This document shows, piece after piece, positions 11,601 through 26,600 of a DNA stretch of 64,000 bases. The notes beneath the pieces were generated by a model. That model was not told where the DNA came from. It searched no databases and was given only the letters and a program-made list of their open reading frames with translations. Made by a program: the position numbers and the translations under genes. Each line of letters begins with the position of its first letter. Within the stretch, counting starts at the first letter, position 1. Source of the DNA: Paragonimus westermani (Eukaryota; Platyhelminthes; Trematoda; Plagiorchiida; Troglotrematidae); assembly GCA_008508345.1 (NCBI GenBank), contig QNGE01000411.1, positions 122,388 through 186,387 on the forward strand, read 5' to 3'.

Positions 11601-14600
11601 TTAAACTGGAAACCGTGTTTACATATCACGCAGTAACTGCTAAAGGAGTTGTGATCGTTGTGGTAAGTAAAATGTGGGGCGCTGTTATGCGGTAGCACTT
11701 AATTATTAAGCCATCTTAGACGTTTATGCATTTCATATGATGGGACCGTATAAGGATTGAATGGAATGTCGTGAAACGTGCGGCCGCTGTAAACATCGAT
11801 CTGGTAATCTTAATTGCCATGACCAGGAAAATGATTTTAAGTTTAATATTCACAACTATCTTATAGGTGATCTCATCAGACAGTCCAGAGTTCAAAACAC
11901 AAACGGCCTACAGTATTTCCACTCAATAGTACTGCTGATGACATATATAGGCATAGTTACATCCATCACTCTGCACGGTTTCGCCTACATTCTTCCTCTT
12001 ATCTTCTTAACTACTACGGCTAGGATCGGAGATGAAGCGAAAAGCACAGTTCTTATTGAAGAAACTTCCAGTGATTATACGACATTGCCGTTTTGATTCC
12101 AGCAGCCGATAACCGCCTGCGGATAACAAATCATTCGAAGCCATTGATTATGGTTAAACAAGCGACTGAAATTTAAGCTTGTCAGCAAAGTTTACGTTTC
12201 GGTGAATAAAATTACACAAAAATTGTGATATCTAATTGGTGTTTTGTTTTCAGGCAAAGGATGTGGTCAGTGAGAACCTGAAACATCGCGGGCGTATTCA
12301 AGAGTTGTCGGACAAAATTAGTCAGCGTGATCGACAGATTGCAGAGCGCAACCGCACAGTCGATCGGCTGGGGGAACAGCTGACCAAAACAGCGGCCTCA
12401 GACCGCGAAACACAAAACATTACCCATGTATGAATAAACCCTTTTCACAGATTTATTCGTTAATGTGTTGACGTATTGGGTATTGTGCTGATCAAATATT
12501 GGACCCTTTAGTCATGTCTAGAATGCACGGTAGACGCAGTATTTGCAGTAGTGGGTATACTGGCTGATCAGGGTCATGCAAATTTGAAAAAGCGTGGAAC
12601 CAGTATGAGTTGCACACACACATTAAACGCACACTTTCGCCATCAGTCGGGAACAATGAGAAAGCACACAAACTCACAAAAATGACCAGCAATCCAGATG
12701 AACAGACACTTTCGACTAAGCTTTACACCAAACCGCATGTCAATGATAACACCAACGTTACTTCTGGTGTGTGGACACCCGATAATTAGTATGGATTTTG
12801 ATCGACAAATCGGCATGTGCTCATGGATAAGTATACTCATGCGCATCTCCCTGTAATTAGACACTGACAGTCAGAGTGTTAACGACAAAATTGCCGTTTT
12901 CTTTCACCGGCTTTACAACAGAAAGCCATTCAACGGCAGATTACACGGAATAGAAAAGTTGCGTTGTACAAACCGAGATATGATGTTAGAATCCGTATCG
13001 TGTGACTCGATAATTTAACGAACTACAAAGAAGGAGTTAGCATTTGCCAAGAGCAAACAAGTTAATCTCATTTTTACTTATAGTAGAGAAAAACAACGAA
13101 AATTCAGCGCGCTTTGTACAAGCGTGAAATACGCTGTCCAGTGGCTTAGACCTTCTTTCAGCTAAACCCAGATAAGGTGCCATCTCTTATTAATCACGTG
13201 ACTTTTACTGTTGTGTCTAGTGCTAGCTCATTCACGCAATGGTGAACACGGTTGTTTTATGAAAATAAGATAGCGCATTTTAATCTCAGCCGTATGCAAA
13301 TTATGTCCAGTTAACTAGCGTTGAAAAGATTGAACTATATGCCTGGTGGTTCTTTTTAAAGCAAGCTCATTGGACAATCTATCTAAATGAAAAATCTGAT
13401 GGCAAGTATGACTAATAGTTGATTTAGGTTGTACAGAGATGTGTTCGATTTGTGAGTTGACTTCCGATACACATATTTTGATGAAGGAAGATAAAGAACC
13501 ACTGGTGCGTCGTATGTTTTTAGTGGCTGTTAGGCCTTTTGCAGGCTTTTTGTGTAAATGTAGGATTGCTCTTAAGTAAAGCAGTATGTCTGGCACCTAT
13601 TTTGTTCCACCAGCAATTGGAATGCAGTCGTGAGAATGAACGAGGTTTGGAGTCTCGAGTACACAAGCTAACAAGTGATCTGATGGAGGCACAAGTGCGT
13701 ATCCGGGAACTGGAACGTCAACTATCTCAAGCAACTCATGAACAGCAGCGGGCGGTGGATGTCCGGCAGGAGTTGGCGGACAAAGAGTTAACTTACTTCA
13801 AGTAAGTGTTTTGATAACGCAAGCAGAAGACACACTAAACTAAACAACAGAAGCTTATGACCAGTTTAAAAAATCGTAGAACGGAACAGATGACAGCCTG
13901 TGAACAAGTTTTACGTAGGTGTTGGGTTGACTGGAAGCGACGAAACCTGTGAGTAAGTAAGATGAAAGGTTACCGTAGGCAAACCGATGCAGGAACAAGT
14001 GGATCAAAATAATTATCTTCATCGATGGAGGCTCAGCAGATGTGACGAGGGATCAGTAATGCCAATCTATAAGTACACAAGCTATGAGGAATAATTTCAC
14101 AAGATGGATAGATGTTGGAGAAGATTTCATGTGAACGACGAAAAAAGGTGAACACTTAACCTTCGGCTGGACTTCAATTAAGTTTGATTGAGAGATTATT
14201 AAAAAATATGGATATCAGGCTGATTCTGAAATAGACACGTTAGTTGATTCAACTGGAACAGGAGGTCACTGCCTGAAAATCGTCACTACTCTTTCCCTTC
14301 ATACAAACTCATAGCATATCTAGACGTTTTGATGAGTTAAACGTAAGCCAATAATTCACACGTCCGTCTATTGGTTTCGGCAGTATTTAGTGCAGAATTG
14401 GAGCTTGGTCATTCCTGTTAAAAATGTGTGGCACAATTATATGATTTGCATGCTTGAAAACGGAAACGTTGAAGCGTGCCAAGAGGTCTTCCGCGATGGA
14501 AAGAACGATCGTTCCCACGAAGAATCATGTAGTTGTTGAGGCGCTAGATAAGTTACGTCAATTCAGTTCTGTTTAGAAGTATGTGACATTTTAGAGCACG

Positions 14601-17600
14601 ATCTCCATCTTGTCATGGACACATGTTTCAACCCCACCGTAACAACTAACTTATTGCTAGGGTTCTTACTTGATCAGTTGAGTGCGTCAATAAGATACAT
14701 CTAATAGGCTTGCGTTAGTTTAACGAGGGAAGTACATATCAAGTTGGGCTTCGCTCGTGTAGCCTTCTAGCACTGTGTTGGGAAAGCATGATAAATTCCT
14801 GTTAATGGGCATGGTCCACATGGTCTTTCGTCTTTTACAATGCCTTTCTTCGTTAATGTGTAACTTGTTCACACCAAGCTAGCATGGATAGACACAGCCT
14901 ATTTCGATTGTTCACTTGTACTAGCTACAGCCACAGTCGTAAGACAACGACTGCTGGAATTTTTGACATTTATCTTCAGAATGACCTTCCACTTCCGATT
15001 TCGTTCTTGTTTGGACTCACCGCTACGAGGAAATTTGTGCAGAGAATGGAATCGGTAACCAGTTGAGTTATGAGTCAAAGCTCACGTTTGCTGGTGCAAT
15101 GTCTTTTTGAAGATAGGCATCACAAGCTGTTTTACTCTTAGTTTATAAAATATGTCTCGATGCGAAGTATCATCCTGAATGGTTAGTCTGTTCTGAGTGA
15201 CTCAAAAAGTCACTCTTTATTCAGTAGGTTGATCAACGTCAATTACACGGGTTCAGTGGGAATTTTTATGCCTTATCTACATCTTGTTTGTTGATTTTTT
15301 GGTTTTAGGGAAGCACTGGCCTCCATACTTTCGTCCTCTTACTACCCATGTTCTCCTACGGAAGTGGCAATAAAAGAACACGCCCGACGTATCATCACTG
15401 AACACAAGGAGCAAAAAGAGGCAAGATAAAGTCCATAGTTCTACTGTTGAATTCAGCTTGCTCTATTTCATCTTGCACAAGAACTGTCATGATTTTTTGT
15501 TTTATCAAGCTCTGTGCGCGTTTGGAGTCTCGTCTGTCTGAGGTTTCTTCCCGTTGGGATTCGGTGAAATCAATGAAACACGAGATGGAGCAACAGATTG
15601 AGCGTACCGAACGAGAGAATCACAACCTTCGGGATCGAATTCGACAAATGGAATCGGAAATGGCCAATTCACTCATTATTCGTGACGAACAACGCGCCGA
15701 TAGGGATAGAGTATGTTACATGATTTCACACCGCCAAGTTTTTTTCAAAATTCTATCGAGGTGGGTTTCTGTCCTTCAGAATTGAGATTTTCGGGCAATA
15801 TTTTAATTGGATCCTTGTACAGGTGTGACTTCTGACTAATAGCGTATTAAACTAGGGGGACCGATCCAAAATGTTACCATCGTATCGATTAACTAGGCAG
15901 GTCAGTTGACGTGCTAAAATATTACCTACGGATTCCTCACAAAGCCTGGTAGTGTAAGCAGTGGTTTTGTAATTGGGTGAACTGAAAGCGACCCACGTCA
16001 TTGACGACCGGTCAACAGGAGGCTAGGAAAAACCGATCGTCGGTCATGGAGAGCCAAAGCTACGGAGGATCCTGCTTTGTGAGTATAGGTTTGGAGTACA
16101 TAATTAAATCACTACAGCTTCAGTTGATATCAGACAGCACTGTTGGATTCAATCAGGTTGCATGGAATCCACCCAAGTGATTAGGTTTTCAGCCATTCCG
16201 TCTGGCTCCTTTCAGTAAACTATATCCCCCACCAAATGTAGTTAAATCACATGAAAATGTCCTATTCGTCAGCGTTCATGGTTTTATCGGCCCCAGTTCT
16301 AGCATTACTCTTATCTTCTATAGCTTCTGTTGTTTTTGTGTTTCACCCCGTAGTTTTTCTTCTACTTGTGCAAACTGGCAACGAAGGCCAGAATCGACCA
16401 GAAGGTCGCCAGTCGGATGGAAATGGATGAACTGCAAGAGGCCATTTACAGTGAGTTCTCACGTACATTGTAACCAGCGCTGATGGGTCAGCAGTAATTA
16501 TCACCTATTCAAATTGAACTGCTAACTTGTTAGCCTCAGATGTGAAGTTGGTTTAGGGATAACAAAACGGTTCGTTTTGCAACGTGACAGACACCAGATA
16601 CTGAGGTGTCCAAAAATTGGACACACACCCTTTAAATATTACATTCGGCGAATGCAGCATCTTCCACTCAACATCTTACATGTGTATCTTCATCCCTCAC
16701 ATCCATATACCATTCTAAAAAGCGAGCCATTTTAGTATGTCTCACTTTCTCCTTCAACAGTTATATGCACTAGTGATGTGCTCTAATGAGAGCGAAACTC
16801 GAGTCTGGTGCTTCTTTTCGAAACAGGCTGGCTGGAAAGTTTATCTGAATGCGAAGGCTACGATCAAATGTGAGTGATGGTCAACTTGAAAAGTTATAAA
16901 AGCACTCAAGCATTACCATAAATAACAGTCCATATCTTGGGAATGTGAATCGTAGTAGGTGTCACAATATACACCATTGAGAGATTTTCAGAACAAGGCG
17001 GTACACTAAGCTCTGTGACCAAAATCACTGGTGTGTCTCTCAGGACCGTCTAGATCGTAATTGCCAATGAAAAGTTCCTCAAGCAGCAAATGAGTAATGG
17101 AAAATCATTAGCAGTGTACCATTTTAAAGTGAATGATAAATTTGGTGGTCAGACATACCGCACTTATGGACAACAATATATGACGGAAGGTGATGCATAT
17201 TGCCAGCCTGTTGCAAGGTCCGAGGTGTAAGGATCCGAATGACTGATTCCGATCAAGCAGACATTGCTTACTTTCATGGACGGTATGCATGCTTTTCACC
17301 GCTTACAGCAGGTATACTGTGGTAATATTCATTAATATGAATAAGGAAACAAGTTGCACGGTCCAGTAATTTTAGGTCTTTTGCAAAAATTCACTTGATT
17401 GCACGCCAAAGTTATTAACTTGCCCGGACATCAAATCAGCATATTTGTTGCGTTCTTTTTAAATGGACACCCGATATTTACATGTGAACTCACCAATTTG
17501 AGCATGTTTCCCCAATATCCATTCAATTTTCTGTGACCCCGTGAAATTAACAATAACAAATGAGTGATTTCATCTTAGACGGAAGTCGCGACCGAATAAT

Positions 17601-20600
17601 TTCTTTCTGATGATCAGCTTACGCATTAACAGCACAAACGCCACTCTTTGAGAAAAAAAAATCAAAAACGAGGTTCTAGACCATTTTGGGGGATACATTT
17701 TCCGCTGGTTCTACCGTTTACAAATAGTCATATCGCAACAGTAACCGAAGATTTGACTTTTTTAAAACAAATTTCGGTAAAGAATTTATTATTTCCCATC
17801 GGTTTCGATCACACTCATCATAAAAAACGAGCATATTCTTAAATGGAACATTTTGGTTGTTCGAGAAATGAGACATTTTAAGAAATCGAGTGCATGAATT
17901 TTTGGTCATTCTGGTTGCTCAAACTGCATCCAAAGCTACCACACACAACAAACAACATATGTTACATAGAATGTCAACACTGACGCATGCGAGTGGCCGG
18001 AAAATTGGGTCACCTCACTGTGTGTCTTGTCCACCGGGTTCGGGCAAGTTTGATATAGCCGCTAACGAATAAGGCAATCAGGCCCAAAGTAGGTCTTATG
18101 TTCAGACAACACAATGCATGGTTACATGAATGAAGGTGGACCACGGGATTTCACTGGCGTTTGGTCTACTGGAAAAGTGTGGTGACGGACTAGTATCGTC
18201 CTCATTGTTTGGCTTAATGTTAGACCCGAGGTTCAACGTTACTGGACCATTAAAGAGTGCACACTGTATTTGGGAATTCGGAAGCTAACAGATTCCGATA
18301 GATCGGATATTCTTTTGCAGCATGCATCTAGAATTAAAACTTTTCTTCCAGAGAATTGGAAACTTGGCGGAGAATGTCACGCAGCATATCCTGGAAGCGA
18401 ATTTTAAGTATGGAACACAAAAAATTATTACTCGGTATTGTGCTGAAAACAAAAACTTAAGTTTGAGGACAAACGAACTGGTAGTCCATAAACCTTTTAT
18501 TATAGACGACAGACTTTTAGTTACAGGTGAATCGGCCGTTATGCTAGAAATTCGATGTAAAACAGACGGGGCGGCAACAGCTGTGAAAAATATCACTTTT
18601 GTGATGAGAGTTCACTCACTGATCCCTCTCAGTTACAGGTGAACAGGTCGTTAATTTGTGTTCTTACCAGCCTTCAAATGAGCAACTGCGTTCACTATAT
18701 GTACTATAGAATTTTCTGAGCTGTAAAACTTAAGGACCATATCAAAACTTCCTAGCGAATTTTTATTTCCCCTAGAATATTACAAATAAAATTTGTATAG
18801 ATTAAAACTGAGAAAATACCATGTCCATCAGAATTGTGCGATTGTTTCGAATTTATTCAAATCGGTCTAAATGTACGAGTGTTTCTGATTTAGAATGCGA
18901 CGACTGGTTTCCCAACGCAATCTGCATCGTAACTACGACTAATACAATGCATGATCAGATGAACTATGTTTTGCTCACCTGTGTTGTTAACAAATGTTGT
19001 AAAATTAAAGACAGGTTTTATTATTGCTACCAGAGTGAACATTGTATGTGTTTCCGAGCAAGTTGGTTGAATCGCAGTACTGTTCACGATTGTCCACGTC
19101 TGGACTATCACAGGTTACCTAATGCGCACGCGTGCATATGGTCCTTAACGACGTCAACACCGTCGTGCTGTTTTGGAAAATTAGTTTGAACCGACCAGTA
19201 TACATATATATATATATTTATACGTAACCATTCAGTATAGCACAGTTGTGGATTCTTCAAACATTATTGCTGTAGATAGTGATCAATTAGAAGGACTGAG
19301 TAAACACTCAGGCGTTGTTAGGCCTTATTATACTCTGAAGTGTACAAAATCATAATGAGTACCAATAAAACCGCATGTTCTTGCTGATGCACACTATGGG
19401 AATTATATTAGTCGAGACAACTCGTTTGTAACACGTAATTATGTGAACCAAACCGTAACACAGCCCTACTTTACCGGTCCAACCATAATCTCCACGACAA
19501 AAACCAATGCTGACTGGACACAAAAGCTACATTTAAACCGCAGTACCTAATCGCAGGCTCGTTACAATTTTGCATCAAGAATGCCCTCTGCACACTGTTG
19601 TGTTAGTAACTACTGGTAAAGCGTTATATGTGAGGAATAGAAGTTACTTGTCCACTTGCCATTTGATAAGCGACTTTGTGTAAAGTCTTTATTAGTTCAT
19701 TTGATGTAACACAGTCCTTCGAAGCTCTGCGGACTGACTAACAGAAGCTATACGTTTGAAGGTAGACACTGAAATTTCTGTGCATGAAGGCAAAAGTGAT
19801 AAATTTACAGGTTAGGTGCGCGCGTGCTGAGCAGTTCTAATTGCAACCGACCAAACATATGGATCGTAATGAAGGGCAAGTTGAATGAATTAAAAAAGTA
19901 TGCTTCCAAGCTTAGACTGAGTGATCGAACATACCACATTAGGTAAGCTAACTAAGAAGACAATGTTCCCAGATGAATAATAGCCTGAAAAGCCAGTTAT
20001 TACGTAGCGAAGTGGTAAGCAAACTAGTTGAACTGTTCTCAACTCACGAATGACGGTTTTACTGGACAGGGTTTTGCAGCATACTCAAAACCATCCGTAC
20101 CGTTCTTGACCGGTTAGTTGTAGTAAAACTGTAACCTATGAACTGATAACAGTTCGTCATTTCATTGATTATGCTCACCATTCTGTCAGTCCGTAACTGT
20201 CATCTCGAACCACCATTCGTCATTATTCGTTTTAACCAGCTTTCCGTCCGCGACACCTCTGACTCTTTATCTCAGAGTTGCAAATACTTCTTCCCATTCA
20301 GTAAACTTACCAACTTTAACTTAAATCCCCCATCAAAAGCGAGGTCAGTGGCAATCAGCACTTCTGCAGAGATGCAAACCAGACCTGAAACGAAAATAGC
20401 CGACGGTCTTGATTCTACGCATACTTACGCACGTGTTTTTGCTTCTAGGTAATTAACCTCAACGTGTTGCTTCTTTCAGAAAGAAAATCGAGCAACATAG
20501 ACGTTAGGTCGAACCTAGTGAACTAGCACGGCTAGTTTTCGTTGTCGACTGAAAAATGGTGGTTGAATGTGTTACCCAGCCTCCTCGAAAGCCACGTAAC

Positions 20601-23600
20601 CATTAGCTACTAAGATATCAAAAACAACTTGTTTTGCTCACTCTGAGCGGGTGGATATTAAGTCGGTGTCAGCACACAAAAATGATACAAGACAGTGCAC
20701 TTTACTTGCGATGTGTGTGACGTGTAGGTGCGGGCCAAACACAACACACCTTGCTCATAGCTGGAACAACAGAATGGGTCAGAATGAGTGACACATCAAA
20801 CAAGTCGGAATAAGTGTTCAAGAACTTGTGATAATTGACTGTAAATGTCACCAAAACATGAAACAGAAAAGCGAGAAAAGCTGGTTACCGGACCATCAGT
20901 AGCTAGAAACATCAATTAAATGTAAATCGAAATACGTCATCATTGAAATATCGAGCTATATTTCTACTTTGAGCTGAGCGTACTATTCTTGAATTGATTT
21001 TTTTCTAACGCTGTTTAAAACAAGTGTCAATCATGGTGACCCTGTACTGCAGTTAACCGAGTCCAGTTTTGAGTTGGTTGGCCGATCTAAGGTCTTCGAC
21101 TCGGTATTTCTGTCTGGGTAATTCTCTATCACTCAGTTCCTTGGGTCAGCTAACAGAAGGTACATACCTGGCCGCAACACGTTTGTACGAGCCACGACAT
21201 AAAAATGTTCCGATTGTCCGATTTAACTTCCTAGTCAGACACGAGTTTTTGGTTCATAGTGTGTTAACGATTTGTAACCTCAAACTTGGCAAAGATACAA
21301 ACGTCATATTTAATCTTGACGGATCACCATATATGTCCTACTAAGTACGCCCTTTTACAGCATTTTACTTTATGTGAACTAAATTTTACCCGTTGCTGAA
21401 TGGATTATTTAGGCGGGTGTCAAGAAGTTTATGTGACTACACGGAAATCTAGCAAATGGTAGGTTAACAAACACACATCCACACTCACCTACCGCATGCC
21501 GTATACATGCCTACTCTGTCTGTCTGTGTTGTCCAGTGGTTGAGATGTTGAACAAGAACCGAGCGCTCTGTGGGGGACACAGCATTCTTGTCTCTGCTAT
21601 GTGAAACAGCCATACATAAGTGAAGCCTCAAGTCGTCATCCGCTTCGTCCAGTACTGAACAGAGAACTCGATGAATGCAGGTTATTGTAAGAATGCAGTT
21701 ATTTGTTTAATTCTGATGTCGCATCTCAAATCGAAGGCGGAATGGTATTCTGTTATATCATCCGTTGCTTCGATGTTCTGATAACCGGGGAACCTTATAG
21801 ATCTTCACAATCAATGTTCAGTGAACTCAATATCAGTGCAGTATTTACCATTATTCACTATTCCTGCCTGGCCAGAAACTGTACTGGCTCCGTTGATTTG
21901 TGATACAGTGACAAAGAACAGCAGTTGTACAACTCACCATCAAATACACTTCCATATCGGATCTTTACTTTAAACCTTCTCTCTGTTTCCAGCAAGAATG
22001 GGCCAGATTGCAAGCGGTGAATTCACCTTGCTTACTGACGTCCAGGCCAACGCGGATCGCTTATCAGGATTAAATCGCAGGGTGAAACGTTTACAAGACC
22101 AGTTATCTAGCAAGGAAGTCCAACTTGGTCTGTGGCGAGATAAGGCAGCCACCTTAGAGGCCCAGTTGACCGAATGGGGTCGGATCAGAGAAAACGCAGA
22201 ACAAGAACGTACGAATGCAGAGCGCGCCATTGCCAGGGAACGAAAGACTGAGGTTGATAATGCCAGATTATGCGACGAGTTGACTCGATTGCGTGCGGAA
22301 CTTTTGGATTTGAACGATTCAAAGGTTTGTGGGATATTTTATGTAAAACCACTCAGACACTGGTGAGGCGTCAACCTGGTCATTTGCGCAGGTGTCGCGT
22401 TTAGATTGACCATTTAAATATAACCAGTTTGATGATATAGGCCACCGCATGGAGGTCAGTAACTAATGGATTAGGGGAGTAAACTAATGGTTTGGACGAA
22501 AAGTTTACAGACTGGCAAATTGCAGTACAAAACGTGGAACTTTTGCACATCAAGGCAGCCTTAAGTTTAGAACAAATTGACTCTGCACATGAGTTTGTAA
22601 GGGAAGATGACATCAACAACGTATGCCCTTTTTTAAACAATATATATGAGTCAGTTTTCAATGGACGATTTCACTTAACGAGACATTTTTCTCTGTAAAG
22701 CTGCTTAATCGACTGATGGCGTGCAAAAATCTATAAACGCTGACCAGCAGGAAAATAGGATAAAAACCTACCCCACTATTTTTAGCGAGTCCCTAACAAA
22801 AGTGTCACTCTCAGTAACCTGCAAATAGAAAGTGGTATGTATGTTCTGAGTACAGTCAGTTAGTCTACATTTTTTACTAGAGAAGTGCTTAACGACTTCT
22901 GGACAATGTTTAAGGCACCAACAACAGATATGTGAACGGCGGCCCGATAGTGCAGAGTGACTCCAATAAGTACGTTTGCTTGATCAACATAAAATGATGG
23001 TGCTACCTATAATTAATCAATCGCAACGTAATAAAACTTAAGTATATAGTACTATGAGTAAGTAAAGTTGCTTAGTTTCACTACACGTGCAAGTGATCGG
23101 AACAGCAGTTGGTAGTTCTCAATCTATGAAACTGTAAGTGATCGATGTGTACACATTAGCCTTGTGAATACTAATAATGAGTATTCAGTGTATCATACAT
23201 TATCGCCGCACTCTTTCGCACGTGAAGTAAGTTTATTTGGAATGAAGAATTTGGTTACACAGAGTGGTTAAACAGTGAACCCACAAGGACAAATGGAAAC
23301 AAATTAAATGACAATACGGATTCTGTAGAACCACACATTTGGCATTTCGTGAACAATGCCAATCTACAGTCGTTTGGCATAAAATATTGTAACATCCGGC
23401 TGGCTTAAAGAAGAATAATCCACGTGGGCGCGATAAACAATAATATTTGAATCGGAACACTCAAACGTAATTCTGTAGCGTAACTGAACCTATGTGTACC
23501 GCAGAACGACTATTAATCAAAACTGACACTTCGTCATTTGAACGATCAACTTATGCCTGTTTGAACTCTATGGATCTTTATATGGGCCAATGGTGTTTTT

Positions 23601-26600
23601 CTAGTTTAGTTTTGTTCGTTAACTGTTATGTCACATCCGCTAACCTAAATAATTGCATTGATCCGGTGAAGAATTACTGAAAACATCTGTTCGGCACTAT
23701 TGTCTGTAAGTGGGAGGATACCTTCGTGGGAACCAACAAGCGGTTTTTGATGGTTGGGAACAGTGGTGTTGTTGTTTGTAGTTTAGTTCAGTGCCAAGTG
23801 ATCCTTCCATTCATTTCAGTAGATTGCAGTTTAAAACCATTCTTTCAGTCATTGCTATCCTTCCCATCCATGCACACATTCTATTTGGCTGTACACTTCT
23901 TCATTCCGTCACCACGCTATAATTAAAACAGTGCATCGCAGAAAATCTAGGAATGTTTTCGTGATTATTCGCCTAACGAATTATGCCCATGTGCACAACT
24001 TCCAGTGGTCTCCCAGTTCGAACTAATACGACGGCGGGTGAATCATTTTTTCAAAGGAGTAGGACTTTGTTAACACTTTTCGATTGGTCCGGATCTATTG
24101 AAAGTGTGTGAAATGCCACACAGTGCATACATGATCGTTGCCAGCTGAATCCGTTTAAGTTAGAACACAATCTAGGTATTTCGGTTCGAACACACTCCGT
24201 GACTAAAAGGAGTACCAAATTAGGTTCAAATTTATAGGGAATGAAAGGTTTTTTAAATGGTCGGATGCAAGAGGCGTGTACGGATTATGAAATAGGAACT
24301 GGTTTTTCATGCCTTCTAAATGAAAAGTGTGCCAAAATAATTATTTGATCTTACTGCTGTTTACAGGATCTCGATTCGGCTGACATATCCGATGTTGTTT
24401 TTGTTTACCACTGTTGCTGGTTTTCATCACATAGATTCGGTATATCAAGGTGGAAGATAAATTGTCCGAACTACAAAAGGCCAATGAACAGTTGGAAGAT
24501 CTACGTGAGCGTCAAGCAACTAAAATCACGGAGTTGAGAGACGTGATTGAAAAACAACAATGTGAACTGTCCGATTACAAGACACGAAGCGTGGAAAGCC
24601 GGAACAAATTGACGGATGAACTGTCGAGTACGCGAAAAACAGTTGAGCAGCTCAAGCGTTCGGAACGCGAGGTAAGCCGATGAGAACCCACCGTTACGTT
24701 TGCCAACAACAAAGACGTTTGAACTCCATTGCTTATAATAATTCTTAACATTTGTCCATTTTTTACGATTGGTCACAGTTCTGATCACTGGTGATTACCA
24801 TCGGCCAAAATTTGGGGTAATCCTTTGGATTACTCTGGCGCAATACGTTTGAGACCCGTTACATTGAAACATTCGGTGATTACTGTTCGCTTGCCTCAGA
24901 AATACATGTCGTATATGTGCTTATTTGTTTTTACAGTTAGTTTTCTTGTTGACTTTTTGCGGAATCAAACTTCACATTGCCTACAAATCCATACTCAGTC
25001 AATGCAAATCAGACGCACAGATTCCAGCTGTACGCGAGATAGGATGCAGAATTTAAGACACATCGTATCCTAACCCGTTACGACGGAATCCACTTCTTGA
25101 TGAACTAAACGGAACTGAGTTGCACATCCACCAATTTTAATTATGGCTGTCGCAGTTACGGCCCATCAATTGAAATAGATGTCAGCATCAGTCTTTAGTC
25201 TCGTAAGAGTTCATCGGTGACACTAACCTCACTTCATACCGAAAGCTGAACTCTGTCTCCAGCGCTTCTACGCAGAATTCGCCATTGTTTCGTTAGGCCA
25301 CTATATATCATTGGTAACACCACCAGGTTCATGATGTATACCTCTCCGCCAGCGTTTTCATTCGTCTTCAGCCAGGAATGGTTATCCAAAGGTCATTTAT
25401 AGGTCCGACAAATGTCATTTCTAGAAGCGCAAAACAGCTTTACCTTACTTAAAGATTTTCTTGATCAGAAATGTGTGGTTCCAATATCTGGTGACAAACT
25501 CCGAGTACTTCATCGTCAGACCCCGGCCATCCCCAATTTTCTCCGTCAATATAAACATGGCAACAAAGATATCTCATTTAGTGATTCTTGTTCAACATTA
25601 CGTTCTCTGTTCCACCTTTTGGAGCATATTCAAATTTACTACTGAATTATGCTCGGCTGGTAAACCCAATAAGGTCAACAGAGATTGCTTGATAAAAAGT
25701 CGCAGGAGTCCCGGCATTCTCTTATGAGATACAACAGGTTAGCTACGTTTGCCTGGATAATTATCGGTAGTTTTTGTTATCCATAATACAGGGATGCGCA
25801 ATGGGAGAATGAAGTTCATTTTCAGAATGTATTCAGCTCAACGCTGCAACTGGGCTGCTAATTTGGTGTTTATCATGAACAATTTAAGTCTGAGCTGGTC
25901 AGTAGCTGTTACAAATATGAGTCTGATAACATAAAACATCTGGATCCCCCGAGAATTTTATGTACACGTTATGATATTTTACTCACTCGGCAAGAGAAAG
26001 ACGCTGCGATTGTTATTCTGAGAAAACCTGATTTTTCCGAAAAAAAGCTATTGATGAATTCAGATACTAGCAAATCCAGGAGGACAGAACCTGAAGAAGA
26101 CAAGAGGGATTTTGTTGAAATGCAAACTGGTAACCACTTAAACCAACCAATGCAACACGACTAAATCACACAGTTTCAATCTGATCAGATAAAACCGGCT
26201 TGAGCCATCGTCTCACGTTTGTACAGACTTCCCAAACTCATGAATGTCACCGTTTACTTAGATCGACATTTGTTGTGCACAATTCATCGTATCACTCCGC
26301 TGCCAAGTGGTCAGCAGAAGTGCTGGAGTCTATGCGGTGGAAATTATTCTCACATAACCTCTGTGACGCCTTTGATATTTTGGATTTTGTGACGGAAGTG
26401 TACATGTTAAACATCGGTATATTAGCTTCCTGAATGTAACTTCGTCATTCATAAATGATCGGCGGATGGAGACATTATAATTTTGTGTGATCACATGGAG
26501 AAACCGGAAAGCTTCTTCAGATTGAAACATTCGGACTTGAAGTGAATACTTTTGGGGTGCACCCTCAATATTCACTTCACATTTAGAAGCGGGTTGTACC

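Larger units (their letters stand above)
7679..12253. other. Intron, 4.6 kb
   Basis: Holds a SINE-like fragment (about 9100-9290), a short CA run (9842-9853) and a TA run (11512-11526). The open frame at 11761-12096 (111 codons) has hydrophobic stretches but no family signal or splice support. No gene recognised. Confidence 0.45.
16451..21992. other. Intron, 5.5 kb, with SINE copy C and orphan open frames
   Basis: Holds SINE copy C (16763-16895), a TA run (about 19205-19217) and two plus-strand open frames over 100 codons (18322-18642 and 18821-19189), the second rich in Cys. No splice or family support makes either a gene. Confidence 0.45.

Noticed and set aside
18322..18642. Plus-strand open frame of 106 codons in the 5.5-kb intron
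   Set aside because: No recognised domain, no splice support and no relation to the host protein.
21530..21610. tRNA-like stretch (AGTGGTTGAGATG)
   Set aside because: A-box-like only; no B box at proper spacing and no second copy seen.
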